From: Nocardioides zhouii
GTDB lineage: Bacteria > Actinomycetota > Actinomycetes > Propionibacteriales > Nocardioidaceae
Direction: 5' to 3'
DNA length: 64,000 nucleotides
Assembly: GCF_004137345.1 (NCBI RefSeq)
Contig: NZ_SDWV01000018.1
Coordinates: forward strand, 1-64,000
Both the position numbers and the translations under genes were made by a program. This document shows positions 42,581 to 51,935 of this stretch, piece by piece. The notes below the pieces were generated by a model. The model was given only the letters and a program-made list of their open reading frames with translations, was not told the origin of the DNA and did no database searches. How positions within the stretch are numbered: position 1 is the stretch's first letter; every line of letters starts with the position of its first letter.

Positions 42581-42995
42581 CGTCGTAGGCGACGTCCTCG
42601 CCGAGCTGGACGGTCCGCGAGACCGTGCACAGCCGGTCGCGGGACATCTCGATCGCGCCCTGCACCCGGTCGCGGGCGGCGTCGCCGTCGGGCCCGTCGG
42701 GGAACGCGATGTCGAACGACACCCGCAGGCCGGCCAGGTGGTTGCCGTGCTCGTCGCGCACCTTCGTGCCCTCGGCGTGGACCTCGAAGGTGGTGCTCGT
42801 CGTCCGCTTGTGGGTGATCGCCTCGACATCGAGGGCACCGCACCCGGCGATCGCCGCGAGCAACAGCTCCACGGGCGTGAAGTCGGGGTCCTCTCCCCCG
42901 GTCCCGAAAAAGGTCTCGCCGCCACGGAAGTTGGTGGCCTTGAAGCGGGCCGGTCCGATGCGGGTGAGCTCGACGCTGCGCAGGTCGTCCATCAT
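42567..42995 (-). CDS. OsmC/Ohr family protein
   Basis: A 142-aa protein. The two redox cysteines are C52 in AIAGCGALDVEAI and C123 in RDRLCTVSRTV, spaced as in OsmC. It also has DPDFTPVELLLAA. The family reduces organic peroxides with a dithiol mechanism. The sequence is closer to the YhfA/OsmC branch than to Ohr. It ends inside the cyclophilin gene on the other strand. ATGs at 42995 and 42992 are adjacent; either may be used. Confidence 0.85.
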   Translation of the reverse strand: MMDDLRSVELTRIGPARFKATNFRGGETFFGTGGEDPDFTPVELLLAAIAGCGALDVEAITHKRTTSTTFEVHAEGTKVRDEHGNHLAGLRVSFDIAFPDGPDGDAARDRVQGAIEMSRDRLCTVSRTVQLGEDVAYDVSRP

Positions 42996-43065
42996 GCGGG
43001 GTCCCTGCGGCGTTGTTCGGAGGAGCGGAGCGGAGGAGAAGAACGTCGTGGGGTGCTCATGCAGA

Positions 43066-43097
43066 ACACCCTGCCAGAGCGTGCCCTGGCAGGGTGT
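43066..43097 (-). terminator. hairpin downstream of the 46-residue gene
   Basis: ACACCCTGCCA (43066-43076) and TGGCAGGGTGT (43087-43097) form a perfect 11-bp stem with a 10-nt loop. It lies 60 nt past the small gene's stop and about 70 nt before the OsmC start on the same strand. Confidence 0.65.
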
Positions 43098-43157
43098 CGG
43101 GTGCTGCGGCAGCGCCGCAACGCGTCCGAGTGGGGGTCGGACGCAGCTCGGGTGGTG

Positions 43158-43298
43158 TCAGCGGGAGCGGCGGGCGGCGCGGCGCGCGCGGCGCTCCTCG
43201 CTGCGGGCGATCTCCACGTTGCGCAGGAGGGCGCGGTCCTCGGCCGAGTACGCCCGCGCGTGGACGAGGCTGTTGGCGAGGTGGAGCTGCGTGGTCAT
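43158..43298 (-). CDS. 46-residue basic protein, function unknown
   Basis: A short gene with GGAAGGA 9 nt before the ATG at 43298. The protein starts MTTQLHLANSLVHARAYSAE and continues DRALLRNVEIARSEERR. It ends in a run of Arg and Ala, so it is one amphipathic helix with a very basic tail that could bind nucleic acid. A downstream hairpin and an upstream inverted repeat support a real transcript. No family recognised. Confidence 0.55.
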   Translation of the reverse strand: MTTQLHLANSLVHARAYSAEDRALLRNVEIARSEERRARRAARRSR

Positions 43299-43349
43299 GG
43301 AGATCTGTCCTTCCGAGGACTCCCGGTCCTCAGTGATGAGCGTGCAATG

Positions 43350-43383
43350 TGTAAGACGTAACCGCTCCGATGCGGCTCTTACA
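43350..43383. promoter_or_regulatory. inverted repeat between the small basic gene and fdhD
   Basis: TGTAAGA (43350-43356) and TCTTACA (43377-43383) are perfect 7-bp arms 20 nt apart. They lie about 50 nt upstream of the minus-strand small gene and 75 nt upstream of fdhD. It could be an operator for either gene. Confidence 0.35.
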
Positions 43384-43458
43384 TTCTAGGGAGCCTCGTA
43401 CGCCGACCACGCATCGAGGGCGACGTGATCTCGGCCACCGGCGGGCTAGGGTCGAGGG

Positions 43459-44286
43459 GTGACGATCGAGCGCGCGAGACGGCCCGGACCCTCGGTGAGG
43501 ACGCGCGTCGTCGAGCACGCGGGCGACTCCGAGATCGAGCGCGAGGACCGTCTGGTGACCGAGGAGCCGCTCGAGATCCGCGTCCGCGTCGGCGGTCTCG
43601 AGCCGCGGCGCGCCTGGGTCACCATGCGCACCCCCGGCCACGACTTCGAGCTGGCCGCCGGCTGGCTGGTCAACGAGGGCCTCGCGTCGCCGAGCACCCT
43701 CGGCCAGGTCGCCTACTGCACCGACGACGACCTCGACCCCGAGCAGGAGTTCAACGTCGTCACGGTGACGCTCACCGGCGCCGCCGACCTGCCACACCGC
43801 CACGTTGCCGCGTCCGCAGGCTCGTCGGCCTGCGGGGTCTGCGGCAAGGACAGCGTGGCGGAGGCCCTGCAGATCGTCTCGGCGACACCCTGGTCCGGCG
43901 TACGCCCCGGCGCGGACGTCGTACGCCGGCTGCCGGACGCGCTGCGCGAGCGGCAGGTGGTGTTCGAGCGGACCGGCGGCGTCCACGCGGCCGCGCTGGC
44001 CGACGCCGACGGCACGATGCTGGTCGTGCGGGAGGACGTCGGGCGGCACAACGCCGTGGATAAGGTGGTGGGCGCACGCGTGCTCGGCGGCGACCCGCCG
44101 GCGGCCGCGTGCCTGGTCCTCAGCGGCCGGGTCGGCTTCGAGCTGGTGCAGAAGGCCGCGGCGAGCGGCATCGGCTCCATCGTCGCGGTCGGCGCACCGA
44201 CCAGCCTCGCCGCGCGGCTGGCCCGTGAGGCAGGAATCGAGCTCTGGGGCTTCACCTCACCCGGTCGTACGGTGAACTACTGCTGA
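43459..44286 (+). CDS. fdhD: formate dehydrogenase accessory sulfurtransferase FdhD
   Basis: A 275-aa protein that carries sulfur to the molybdenum cofactor of formate dehydrogenase. The sulfur-binding CxxC is ACGVCGK (C125, C128). Other markers are TPGHDFELAAGWLVNEG, TGGVHAAALAD and VREDVGRHNAVDKVVG. The formate dehydrogenase genes are not in this window. The GTG at 43459 has TAGGGT at 43447-43452, 6 nt upstream (leaderless). Confidence 0.93.
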   Translation: MTIERARRPGPSVRTRVVEHAGDSEIEREDRLVTEEPLEIRVRVGGLEPRRAWVTMRTPGHDFELAAGWLVNEGLASPSTLGQVAYCTDDDLDPEQEFNVVTVTLTGAADLPHRHVAASAGSSACGVCGKDSVAEALQIVSATPWSGVRPGADVVRRLPDALRERQVVFERTGGVHAAALADADGTMLVVREDVGRHNAVDKVVGARVLGGDPPAAACLVLSGRVGFELVQKAAASGIGSIVAVGAPTSLAARLAREAGIELWGFTSPGRTVNYC

Positions 44287-44350
44287 GCCTTGATCTGCGC
44301 TGGCGGCGTGGTGGCCCACGACTGTCGGTGCCGCGTTCTACGGTCACCTC

Positions 44351-45538
44351 GTGCGCATCCTCCACACCTCCGACTGGCACCTGGGGAGGTCCTTCCACCG
44401 CGAAGACCTCCTGGGCCACCAGGGTGCGTTCATCGACCACCTGCTCGCGGTCGTGGAGTCGGAGAAGGTCGACGTCGTGGTCGTCTCCGGCGACGTCTAC
44501 GACCGCGCGCTCCCCCACGTCGACGCGGTGGCGCTCGCCGACGAGACCTTCGCCCGGCTGGCTGCCTCACGCGCCAAGGTGGTGGTCAGCAGCGGCAACC
44601 ACGACAGCGCCCAGCGGCTCGGGTTCGGCTCGCGGCTGATGGACTTCGCCGGCGTCCACGTCCGCACCGACGCGTCCTCGGTCGGCACGCCGGTCGTGCT
44701 CAAGGACCGCTTCGGCGACGTGGCCATCCACGCGATCCCCTACCTCGACCCGTCGGCGCTCCTGGAGCCCTGGGGGCTCAGCCACCGCAGCCACGAGGCC
44801 GCCCTCACGCAGGCGATGACCCGCGTACGCGCCGACCTGGCCGCGCGCACCAAGACCCGCTCGGTCGTGCTGGCCCACGCGTTCGTGGCCGGCGCCGAGC
44901 CGTCGGAGTCCGAGCGCGACATCAGCGTGGGCGGGGTCTCGCGCGTCGCGACCAGCGTCTTCGACGGCATCGACTACACCGCGCTCGGTCACCTGCACGG
45001 GTCCCACGTCCTGGCCCCCGGCCTGCGCTACTCCGGGTCGCCGCTGGCCTACTCGTTCTCCGAGGCCGACCAGGTGAAGGGCTCGTGGCTCGTCGATCTC
45101 AGCGCCAAGGGGCTGGCGAGCGCCAGCTGGATCGACGCTCCGGTCCCCCGCCGGCTCTCGCGGATCTCGGGCAAGCTCAGCGAGCTGCTCAAGGACCCGT
45201 CCCTGACCGACCGCGAGGGCGACTGGGTGCAGGTGACGCTGTCCGACGTGCCTCGACCCGCCCGGGCGATGGAGCAGCTGCGCCGTCGGTTCCCGCACAC
45301 CCTGGTGCTGCAGTTCCCCGCGTCGACGGTCGACCCGAAGGCACCGGCCCGGCCCGCGTCCGGCACCAGCGACCACGACATCGCGCTCGACTTCGTACGC
45401 CACGTGCGCGGCACCAAGGCCAACAAGGTCGAGACCACGCTCCTCCAGGAGGCGGTCGACGGGTGCTGCCACGACCCCGACCAGGACGTGCTGGTCGGTG
45501 CTGCGACCAACACCGCCGACACGGGTGGAGCCGGATGA
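44351..45538 (+). CDS. sbcD: exonuclease SbcCD, subunit D
   Basis: A 395-aa Mre11-type nuclease. All phosphoesterase motifs are present: HTSDWHLGR, VSGDVYDRALPH, SSGNHDSAQRLG, VLAHAFVAG and ALGHLHGSHV. With SbcC it trims hairpins and protein-blocked DNA ends. The GTG at 44351 is probably leaderless (TACGGT at 44339-44344). The end overlaps sbcC by four bases (ATGA). Confidence 0.95.
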   Translation: MRILHTSDWHLGRSFHREDLLGHQGAFIDHLLAVVESEKVDVVVVSGDVYDRALPHVDAVALADETFARLAASRAKVVVSSGNHDSAQRLGFGSRLMDFAGVHVRTDASSVGTPVVLKDRFGDVAIHAIPYLDPSALLEPWGLSHRSHEAALTQAMTRVRADLAARTKTRSVVLAHAFVAGAEPSESERDISVGGVSRVATSVFDGIDYTALGHLHGSHVLAPGLRYSGSPLAYSFSEADQVKGSWLVDLSAKGLASASWIDAPVPRRLSRISGKLSELLKDPSLTDREGDWVQVTLSDVPRPARAMEQLRRRFPHTLVLQFPASTVDPKAPARPASGTSDHDIALDFVRHVRGTKANKVETTLLQEAVDGCCHDPDQDVLVGAATNTADTGGAG

Positions 45539-48519
45539 GGCTCCACCAGCTCGAGATCACGGCGTTCGGCCCGTTCGCCGAGGCCACGACCGTCGACTTC
45601 GACGCGCTCTCCGACGCGGGGCTGTTCCTGCTGAGCGGGCCGACCGGCGCCGGCAAGTCCAGCGTCCTCGACGCGGTCTGCTTCGCGCTCTACGGCGACG
45701 TCCCCGGTGACCGCGCGGTCGCCAAGCGACTGCGCTCGGACCACGCCGACGACGACGTCGTGCCGCGCGTCGTCCTCGAGGCGACCCTGTCCGGCCGCCG
45801 GTTCCGCATCGACCGCTCGCCTGCCTGGACCCGGGCCAAGAAGCGGGGCGCCGGCACCACGACCGAGCAGGCCCGGGTGGTCATCTCCGAGCGCCGCGCG
45901 GGCGAGGACGGCGCCGACGAGTGGCAGCCGCTCAGCACGCGGCTCGACGAGACCGGGCACCTCGTGACCCGCCTGGTCGGGATGACGCTCACCCAGTTCT
46001 GCCAGGTCGCGATGCTGCCTCAGGGCAGGTTCCAGGCGTTCCTCCGGGCCCGCTCAGACGAACGGCAGGCGCTCCTCCAGCAGGTCTTCCAGACCGGTCG
46101 CTTCGACAGCATCGAGGGCTGGCTGCGCGATCGACGGGTGCAGCTCCGTCGCACCACGCAGGACCACCAGGGTGGCGTCGCCGACCTGGTCAGCCGGGTC
46201 AGCGAGGTCGCCGGCGACTCGGCGCCCGACGACTGGGCTGCCGACCCCGAAGGCCTGCGCGGGTGGATCGGCGAGCTGACCACCTCCGCTGTCACCGCGT
46301 CGGTCGAGCAGACGCTCCGGGTGGATGCCGCCGCCATGGCCGAGGTGGCCGCATCCGAGGCCTCCGCCGCCGGCATCGAGCTGGCCGGACGTCGCGCGAC
46401 CTATGCCGCCGCACGTCGCGCCCGCGCCGCCGTGGAGGCGGCCACGCCCCAGCACGACGACCGCCTGCACCAGGTCGCGCAGGCGCAGCGCGCGGCAGGC
46501 GTACGTCCCCTCCACGAGCTCGCGGTCAGCGCGCGGGCGGAGGTGCGCGAGCTCGACCAGCAGAGCAGGGCGGCCCGCGACGAGCTCGCGACGATGCTCG
46601 GGGTGCCGTCGCTCGACGACCAGGAGATCGCCGAGCACCAGCGCACGGCGACCAGCACGCTGACCGAGATCGCCCGCGTACGCCCCTTCGAGCGGCAGGC
46701 CACCGACCTCGAGCGGCACCTCGGGCGACTGACCCGTTCCCGCGACGAGGCCACCACCGAGCTCGTCCGCATCCAGGCCCGGTCCGAGGACATCCCCCAG
46801 GTGCTCGGGGCACTCGAGCCGCGCCTCCAGGCGGCCCGCGAGTCCCAGGCGCTGGCCGAGGCGCTCACCGCCGACCTCGAGGTGCTCCGCTCCCGCACCC
46901 GGGCGGCCCGGACCGCAGAGTCGCTGACGACGCAGCTCAAGATGGCCGAGCAGGCGCTGGCCGCGACCACCCAGTCGCGGCTCCTCGCCCGCGAGACCCT
47001 GGTCGAGATTCGTGAGCAGCGCCTCGACGGGATGGCCGCCGAGATCGCGGGCAAGCTAGCCGTCGGCGCCGACTGCCCGGTGTGCGGCTCGGTCGACCAC
47101 CCCTCCCCCGCCTCCCCCGCTCCCGGTGCCCCCGACGAGAGCACCGAACGCGAAGCGCGGCGCGAGGTCGACGACCTCGAGGTCGTCGTCGAGGCCCATG
47201 CCCAGAAGGTGCGCGGCCTGGAGACCCAGCGGGCCGCCGCGCTCGCCGAGTCCGGTGACTCGGTCGAGCATCTCCTGGTCGAGGAGGAGGCCGCCCTCGG
47301 CAACCTCGAGCGAGCCCGCGGCGAGGCCTCGACGGTCGACGCGTGGGCGACGCGTGTCGAGGCCCTGACCGCCGAGCAGTCCGACCTGGCCCGGGAGCAC
47401 GACGAGCTGGCCGCGACGACCGGGCGGCTCGACACCGAGATCGCCGTCCTCGACTCGAAGGTCCAGGGGCTGCGCGACCAGATCGGTGCCGTCGGCGCCG
47501 AGGGCGTCGACCTCGACACGCTGACCACTCGCCACCAGCAGGCCGAGCAGCTCGCCCGCGACTGCCTGGCCCAGACCGCCGAGCTCACCCGCGCCCGGGC
47601 CACCGCCGCCAGCACCCAGGAGGCCGCCGACGCCCTCGCGGCATCGGCCGGGTTCGACTCCTCCGCGTGGGCCGCGGCCGCCTGGCTGTCCGACGCCGAC
47701 CTGGCTGTGCTGCAGCAGCAGATCGACCGCCACCACCGTGAGGCGGCCCGGGTCGCGGACCTGCTCGCCGACGAGGCGCTGGTCCTGTCGGCCGCCGCCG
47801 ACCCGCCGGACCTCGAGGCCCTGGCCCAGCAGCACCACCGCGCCAAGGAGGACGCCGCGCTCGCGCGCGAGACCGACATGCGGCTCCGCGACCGCGGCCG
47901 GCGCCTGCGGGGGCTGGCCGAACAGGTCGACGCGGCGCTCACTGCGTGGGCACCCGTCCGCGCCGACTACGACCTCACGGCCGACATGGCCGCACTCGTC
48001 GAGGGCAAGCACCCCGACAACCGGCTCCAGATGCGGCTGTCGGCCTACGTCCTCGCCCACCGCCTCGGCCAGGTCGTCGACGCGGCCAACCTCCGCCTGG
48101 CCACGATGAGCGGCCAGCGCTACTCGCTGGTCCACTCCGGTGAGCGCGGCGCCGGCGAGACCCGCGGCGGCCTCAGCCTGCTCGTACGCGACGACTGGAC
48201 GGGCGACAGCCGCGACCCCGCGACGCTGTCGGGCGGCGAGACGTTCGTGGTCTCCCTTGCTCTCGCCCTCGGCCTGGCCGACGTGATCACCGACGAGGCC
48301 GGCGGCACCGACCTCGACACGCTCTTCGTCGACGAGGGCTTCGGCTCCCTCGACTCCGAGACCCTCGAGGACGTGATGGACACCCTCGACACGCTCCGCG
48401 ACGGCGGCCGGGTCGTGGGCGTCGTCAGCCATGTCCCCGAGCTGCAGACCCGGATCCCCACCCAGCTCCGCGTGCACCGCGGCCGCAACGGCAGCCGTAC
48501 GTCGCTCACCCTCGGCTGA
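45535..48519 (+). CDS. sbcC: exonuclease SbcCD, subunit C (SMC-like ATPase)
   Basis: A 994-aa Rad50-type protein. Walker A is GPTGAGKSSVLDAVCFALYG at about residue 35. Two long coiled coils meet at a zinc hook DCPVCGSVDHPS near residue 520. The C-terminal signature is LSGGETFVVSLALALGLAD and Walker B is LDTLFVDEGFGSLD. Length is normal for actinobacteria. It is coupled to sbcD. A short GC-rich inverted repeat follows the stop. Confidence 0.95.
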   Translation: MRLHQLEITAFGPFAEATTVDFDALSDAGLFLLSGPTGAGKSSVLDAVCFALYGDVPGDRAVAKRLRSDHADDDVVPRVVLEATLSGRRFRIDRSPAWTRAKKRGAGTTTEQARVVISERRAGEDGADEWQPLSTRLDETGHLVTRLVGMTLTQFCQVAMLPQGRFQAFLRARSDERQALLQQVFQTGRFDSIEGWLRDRRVQLRRTTQDHQGGVADLVSRVSEVAGDSAPDDWAADPEGLRGWIGELTTSAVTASVEQTLRVDAAAMAEVAASEASAAGIELAGRRATYAAARRARAAVEAATPQHDDRLHQVAQAQRAAGVRPLHELAVSARAEVRELDQQSRAARDELATMLGVPSLDDQEIAEHQRTATSTLTEIARVRPFERQATDLERHLGRLTRSRDEATTELVRIQARSEDIPQVLGALEPRLQAARESQALAEALTADLEVLRSRTRAARTAESLTTQLKMAEQALAATTQSRLLARETLVEIREQRLDGMAAEIAGKLAVGADCPVCGSVDHPSPASPAPGAPDESTEREARREVDDLEVVVEAHAQKVRGLETQRAAALAESGDSVEHLLVEEEAALGNLERARGEASTVDAWATRVEALTAEQSDLAREHDELAATTGRLDTEIAVLDSKVQGLRDQIGAVGAEGVDLDTLTTRHQQAEQLARDCLAQTAELTRARATAASTQEAADALAASAGFDSSAWAAAAWLSDADLAVLQQQIDRHHREAARVADLLADEALVLSAAADPPDLEALAQQHHRAKEDAALARETDMRLRDRGRRLRGLAEQVDAALTAWAPVRADYDLTADMAALVEGKHPDNRLQMRLSAYVLAHRLGQVVDAANLRLATMSGQRYSLVHSGERGAGETRGGLSLLVRDDWTGDSRDPATLSGGETFVVSLALALGLADVITDEAGGTDLDTLFVDEGFGSLDSETLEDVMDTLDTLRDGGRVVGVVSHVPELQTRIPTQLRVHRGRNGSRTSLTLG

Positions 48520-48532
48520 CTGCGCCGCCTCG

Positions 48533-48548
48533 CCGCCCGGTCGGGCGG
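48533..48548 (+). terminator. GC-rich hairpin after sbcC
   Basis: CCGCCCG (48533-48539) and CGGGCGG (48542-48548) are perfect arms around GT; as RNA the stem would be 5-6 bp. No T-run. Confidence 0.4.
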
Positions 48549-48602
48549 ACCGCGGGGACGCCGGTCGCGGTCGGCGTACGACCTCCGGATAGGTTCGGAG
48601 AC

Positions 48603-50123
48603 ATGAGTGCGCCCGGGCTCGACCCGACCTTCAGCGACCTGCCCCACCGTCGCCTCGGCGACGTGGCCCTGGCCCGCGCCCAGGAGCTGGGAGCCAGCCA
48701 CGCCGACTTCCGGCTCGAGCGGATCCGCTACCAGTACCTCGGTGCCCGCGACGGCATCCTGCAGACCGCGAGCGACGCCGAGGACCTCGGTTTCGCCGTA
48801 CGCGTCGTCCACGGCGGCGCCTGGGGGTTCGCCTCCGGGGTCGCGCTGACCGACCACGAGGCCCGCCGGGTGGCCGAGACCGCCGTCGCGGTGGCGAAGG
48901 TGGCGGCGGCGATGACCACGACGCCGGTCGAGCTCGCACCCGAGCCAGTGCACGACAACGTCACCTGGGTCTCGGGCTACGACATCAACCCGCTGGAGGT
49001 CCCGACCCGGGAGAAGGCGGACCTGCTGGTCGGCTGGACCGAGCGGCTGCGCGCCGGCGATGCCGTCGCACACGCGACCGCCTTCCTGCAGCAGGTGCAG
49101 GAGAACAAGTACTACGCCGACCTCGCCGGCACCCGGACGACCCAGCAGCGCGTACGACTGCAGCCCGGCTTCGAGGCCAGCGGCGAGGACGCCACGACCG
49201 GGATCTTCGACTCGATGGGCTCGATCGCGCCGCCCGCGGGCCGCGGCTGGGAGTACCTCACCGGTGCCCACTGGGACTGGGATGCCGAGCTCGCGGCCAC
49301 GCCCGACCTGCTCGCCGAGAAGCTGGTCGCGCCGAGCGTCGAGGCGGGCACGTACGACCTCGTCATCGACCCGTCCAACCTCTGGCTCACCATCCACGAG
49401 TCCATCGGCCACGCGACCGAGCTGGACCGGGCGCTGGGCTACGAGGCAAACTACGCCGGCACCTCGTTCGCCACGTACGACAAGCTCGGCACGCTGCAGT
49501 ACGGCTCGCCGGTGATGAACGTCCAGGGCGACCGCACCCAGGAGCATGGCCTGGCCACCGTCGGCTACGACGACGAGGGCGTGCAGACCCAGACCTGGGA
49601 CATCGTCCGCGACGGCGTGCTGGTGGGCTACCAGCTCGACCGCTCGATGGGCCACCTCAAGCCCGAGCTCAACGACGGCCGCAGCAACGGCTGCGCGTAC
49701 GCCGACTCGTCGGGCCACATCCCGATCCAGCGGATGGCCAACGTCTCGCTCATGCCGGGCACCGACGACCTCTCCACCGACGACCTGATCTCCCGCGTCG
49801 AGCGCGGGATCTACGTCGTCGGCGACAAGTCGTGGTCGATCGACATGCAGCGGTTCAACTTCCAGTTCACCGGCCAGCGGTTCTACAAGATCACCGACGG
49901 CAAGCTCGACGGCATGCTCCGCGACGTCGCCTACCAGGCCACCACCACGGACTTCTGGGGCTCGATGGAGGCCGTCGGCGGACCCGACACCTGGGAGCTC
50001 CACGGCGCCTTCAACTGCGGCAAGGCCCAACCCGGCCAGGTCGCGGCGGTCAGCCACGGCTGCCCCACGTCGCTCTTCCGCGGCATCAACATCCTCAACA
50101 CCATCCACGAGGCGGGCCACTGA
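48603..50123 (+). CDS. tldD: TldD/PmbA family protein, TldD-type metalloprotease subunit
   Basis: A 506-aa protein with the active metalloprotease motif HESIGHATE (about residues 265-273) and downstream Cys/His ligands near GAFNCGKAQPGQ, typical of TldD. TldD/TldE heterodimers degrade unfolded peptides and mature ribosomal peptides such as microcin B17. The ATG at 48603 has TAGGTT at 48590-48595, 7 nt upstream (leaderless). It overlaps the tldE-type gene by TGATG. No RiPP precursor gene is seen nearby. Confidence 0.9.
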   Translation: MSAPGLDPTFSDLPHRRLGDVALARAQELGASHADFRLERIRYQYLGARDGILQTASDAEDLGFAVRVVHGGAWGFASGVALTDHEARRVAETAVAVAKVAAAMTTTPVELAPEPVHDNVTWVSGYDINPLEVPTREKADLLVGWTERLRAGDAVAHATAFLQQVQENKYYADLAGTRTTQQRVRLQPGFEASGEDATTGIFDSMGSIAPPAGRGWEYLTGAHWDWDAELAATPDLLAEKLVAPSVEAGTYDLVIDPSNLWLTIHESIGHATELDRALGYEANYAGTSFATYDKLGTLQYGSPVMNVQGDRTQEHGLATVGYDDEGVQTQTWDIVRDGVLVGYQLDRSMGHLKPELNDGRSNGCAYADSSGHIPIQRMANVSLMPGTDDLSTDDLISRVERGIYVVGDKSWSIDMQRFNFQFTGQRFYKITDGKLDGMLRDVAYQATTTDFWGSMEAVGGPDTWELHGAFNCGKAQPGQVAAVSHGCPTSLFRGINILNTIHEAGH

Positions 50124-51529
50124 TGACCATCTCCCTGCGCGGCACAACCACGGCCCAGCAGCTGGTCGAGCACGCGCTCGCCACCTCCACGGCCGACGAC
50201 TGCGTCGCGATCGTCCGCGACATCACCAGCGCCAACCTGCGGTGGGCCAACAACACGCTGACCACCAACGGCGTGATGACCGAGGTCTCGGTGACCGTGG
50301 TCAGCTTCGCTGCGGTCGACGGCGGGATCGCCACCGGGTCGGTGTCGGGCAGTGCGTCCACGCCCGACCAGGTCACGGCGCTCGTGCAGGCTGCCGATGC
50401 CGCCGCTCGCGCCGGCTCCCCCGCCGAGGACGCGGGTGAGCTGATCGGCGACGTGACCTCGTCCGACTGGGACACCGAGCCGGAGACGACCGACATCGGC
50501 GTCTACCGCGCGTTCGCGCCGGCGCTGGGCGAGGCCTTCGTCCAGGCGACGGCGGAGAACCGGTTGCTCTACGGCTTCGTCAACCACGAGGTCGCCACCA
50601 CCTACCTCGGCTCCAGCCGCGGCCTGCGCCTGCGGCACGTCCAGCCGACCGGGCACTACGCCTGCACGGGCAAGGACACCTCCCTCACCCGCAGCGCCTG
50701 GACCGGCGGCGCCACCCGCGACTTCCGCGACGTCGACGCGGCAGCCATGGCCGCGACAGTGAAGCAGCGCCTGGGCTGGGCCGAGCGCCGGATCGACCTG
50801 CCGGCCGGTCGCTACGACACGATTCTGCCGCCCTCGTCGGTCGCCGACCTGATGATCGACGCCTACTGGGGCGCGGGTGCCCGCGTCGCCCACGAGGGCG
50901 AGTCGGTCTACAGCCGTCGCGGTGGCGGCACCCGGATCGGCGACAAGGTCGCGGCGCCGGGCGTGAGCCTGTTCTCGGACCCGACGTACGCCGGACTCGA
51001 GTGCGCGCCGTTCGTGATCACCGGTTCCTCCGACAACACCGACTCCGTCTTCGACAACGGCCTCGCGCTCGAGCGCACCGACTGGGTCCAGGACGGCCTC
51101 CTCACCGGGCTGCTCCAGACCCGCCACTCGGCCGGCATGACCGGCCAGCCGGTCACGCCGATGATCGACAACCTCGTCCTCGAGGTCGGTGACGGCGCCG
51201 GCACGATCGACGACATGATCGCCGGCACCCAGCGCGGGCTGCTGCTGACCTGCCTCTGGTACATCCGCGAGGTCGACCCGCAGACCATGCTCCTCACCGG
51301 CCTCACCCGTGACGGCGTGTACGTCATCGAGGACGGCGAGATCGTCGGCGCGGCCAACAACTTCCGCTGGAACGAGAGCCCGATCGACCTGCTCAACCGC
51401 TTCAGCGCCGCCACCGAGTCGGTGCCGAGCTTCAGCCGCGAGTGGGGCGACGACTACTTCTCGCGTACGGCGACCCCCGCCCTGCGGATCCCCGACTTCA
51501 ACATGTCGAGCGTGTCGCAGGGCGTCTGA
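50123..51529 (+). CDS. TldE/PmbA family protein, partner of TldD
   Basis: A 468-aa protein of the TldD/PmbA family without an HExxxH motif, as expected for the TldE partner. Typical segments are [43 protein letters not shown] and a C-terminal [18 protein letters not shown] stretch ([18 protein letters not shown]). It probably completes the substrate channel of TldD. Translationally coupled; a large hairpin follows the stop. Confidence 0.9.
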   Translation: MTISLRGTTTAQQLVEHALATSTADDCVAIVRDITSANLRWANNTLTTNGVMTEVSVTVVSFAAVDGGIATGSVSGSASTPDQVTALVQAADAAARAGSPAEDAGELIGDVTSSDWDTEPETTDIGVYRAFAPALGEAFVQATAENRLLYGFVNHEVATTYLGSSRGLRLRHVQPTGHYACTGKDTSLTRSAWTGGATRDFRDVDAAAMAATVKQRLGWAERRIDLPAGRYDTILPPSSVADLMIDAYWGAGARVAHEGESVYSRRGGGTRIGDKVAAPGVSLFSDPTYAGLECAPFVITGSSDNTDSVFDNGLALERTDWVQDGLLTGLLQTRHSAGMTGQPVTPMIDNLVLEVGDGAGTIDDMIAGTQRGLLLTCLWYIREVDPQTMLLTGLTRDGVYVIEDGEIVGAANNFRWNESPIDLLNRFSAATESVPSFSREWGDDYFSRTATPALRIPDFNMSSVSQGV

Positions 51530-51563
51530 CCCCGCTCCCGTCCCAGCCCAGCGCACATCCCCG

Positions 51564-51616
51564 GGCGGTGTCTGAGGGGGCTCCCGGACCATCGGACTCC
51601 CCCCTCACGCACCGCC
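51564..51616. terminator. large bidirectional hairpin after the tldE-type gene
   Basis: GGCGGTG (51564-51570) pairs with CACCGCC (51610-51616), and TGAGGGGG (51573-51580) with CCCCCTCA (51600-51607), interrupted by a 2-nt mismatch. It lies between the converging tldE-type gene and the SPFH operon. Confidence 0.7.
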
Positions 51617-51653
51617 TCCGGGCGCCAAGCGCCGGAACGTACAGAGCGCGAGG

Positions 51654-51935
51654 TCAGCCGAGCCGCTGGACGCGCGCCCGGTGGTTGCCGGAGTTGTCGC
51701 CGTCGATGTCGGAGTCGCGGGTCCGTGAGATGTGGTCGACCTTCTCCTGGTTGCCCTGCACCGGTTGCGCGGCGATGAGGGTGTCGCGCTCGTAGGCGTG
51801 CGACTTGTCGGTGTTGCGGTAGTAGCGGTACAGCGCCCAGTACGTCGCTGCCCCACCCGCCGGGCCGGCGGCGAGGATCCACCCAGGGGCGCCGTCGCCC
51901 GCCATCACCACCACCTGGGTCATCTCGGCGATCAT
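51654..51935 (-). CDS. small single-pass membrane protein of the SPFH operon
   Basis: A 93-aa protein with one hydrophobic stretch (GAPGWILAAGPAGGAATYWAL) and a charged C-terminal half with many Arg and Asp (HISRTRDSDIDGDNSGNHRARV). Its ATG overlaps the zinc-ribbon gene stop (ATGA), so it belongs to the operon. No family recognised; it occupies the place where Bacillus has ydjH, but similarity cannot be claimed from sequence alone. Confidence 0.65.
   Translation of the reverse strand: MIAEMTQVVVMAGDGAPGWILAAGPAGGAATYWALYRYYRNTDKSHAYERDTLIAAQPVQGNQEKVDHISRTRDSDIDGDNSGNHRARVQRLG

Noticed and set aside
44290..45534. Extension of sbcC upstream to 44290
   Set aside because: This region is sbcD in another frame. 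The ATGA overlap at 45535 is the natural start.
44351..51529. sbcCD plus tldD/tldE as a defence or RiPP island
   Set aside because: SbcCD is housekeeping repair. TldD/TldE could mature peptides, but no precursor peptide or modifying enzyme lies nearby, so a special system is not supported.
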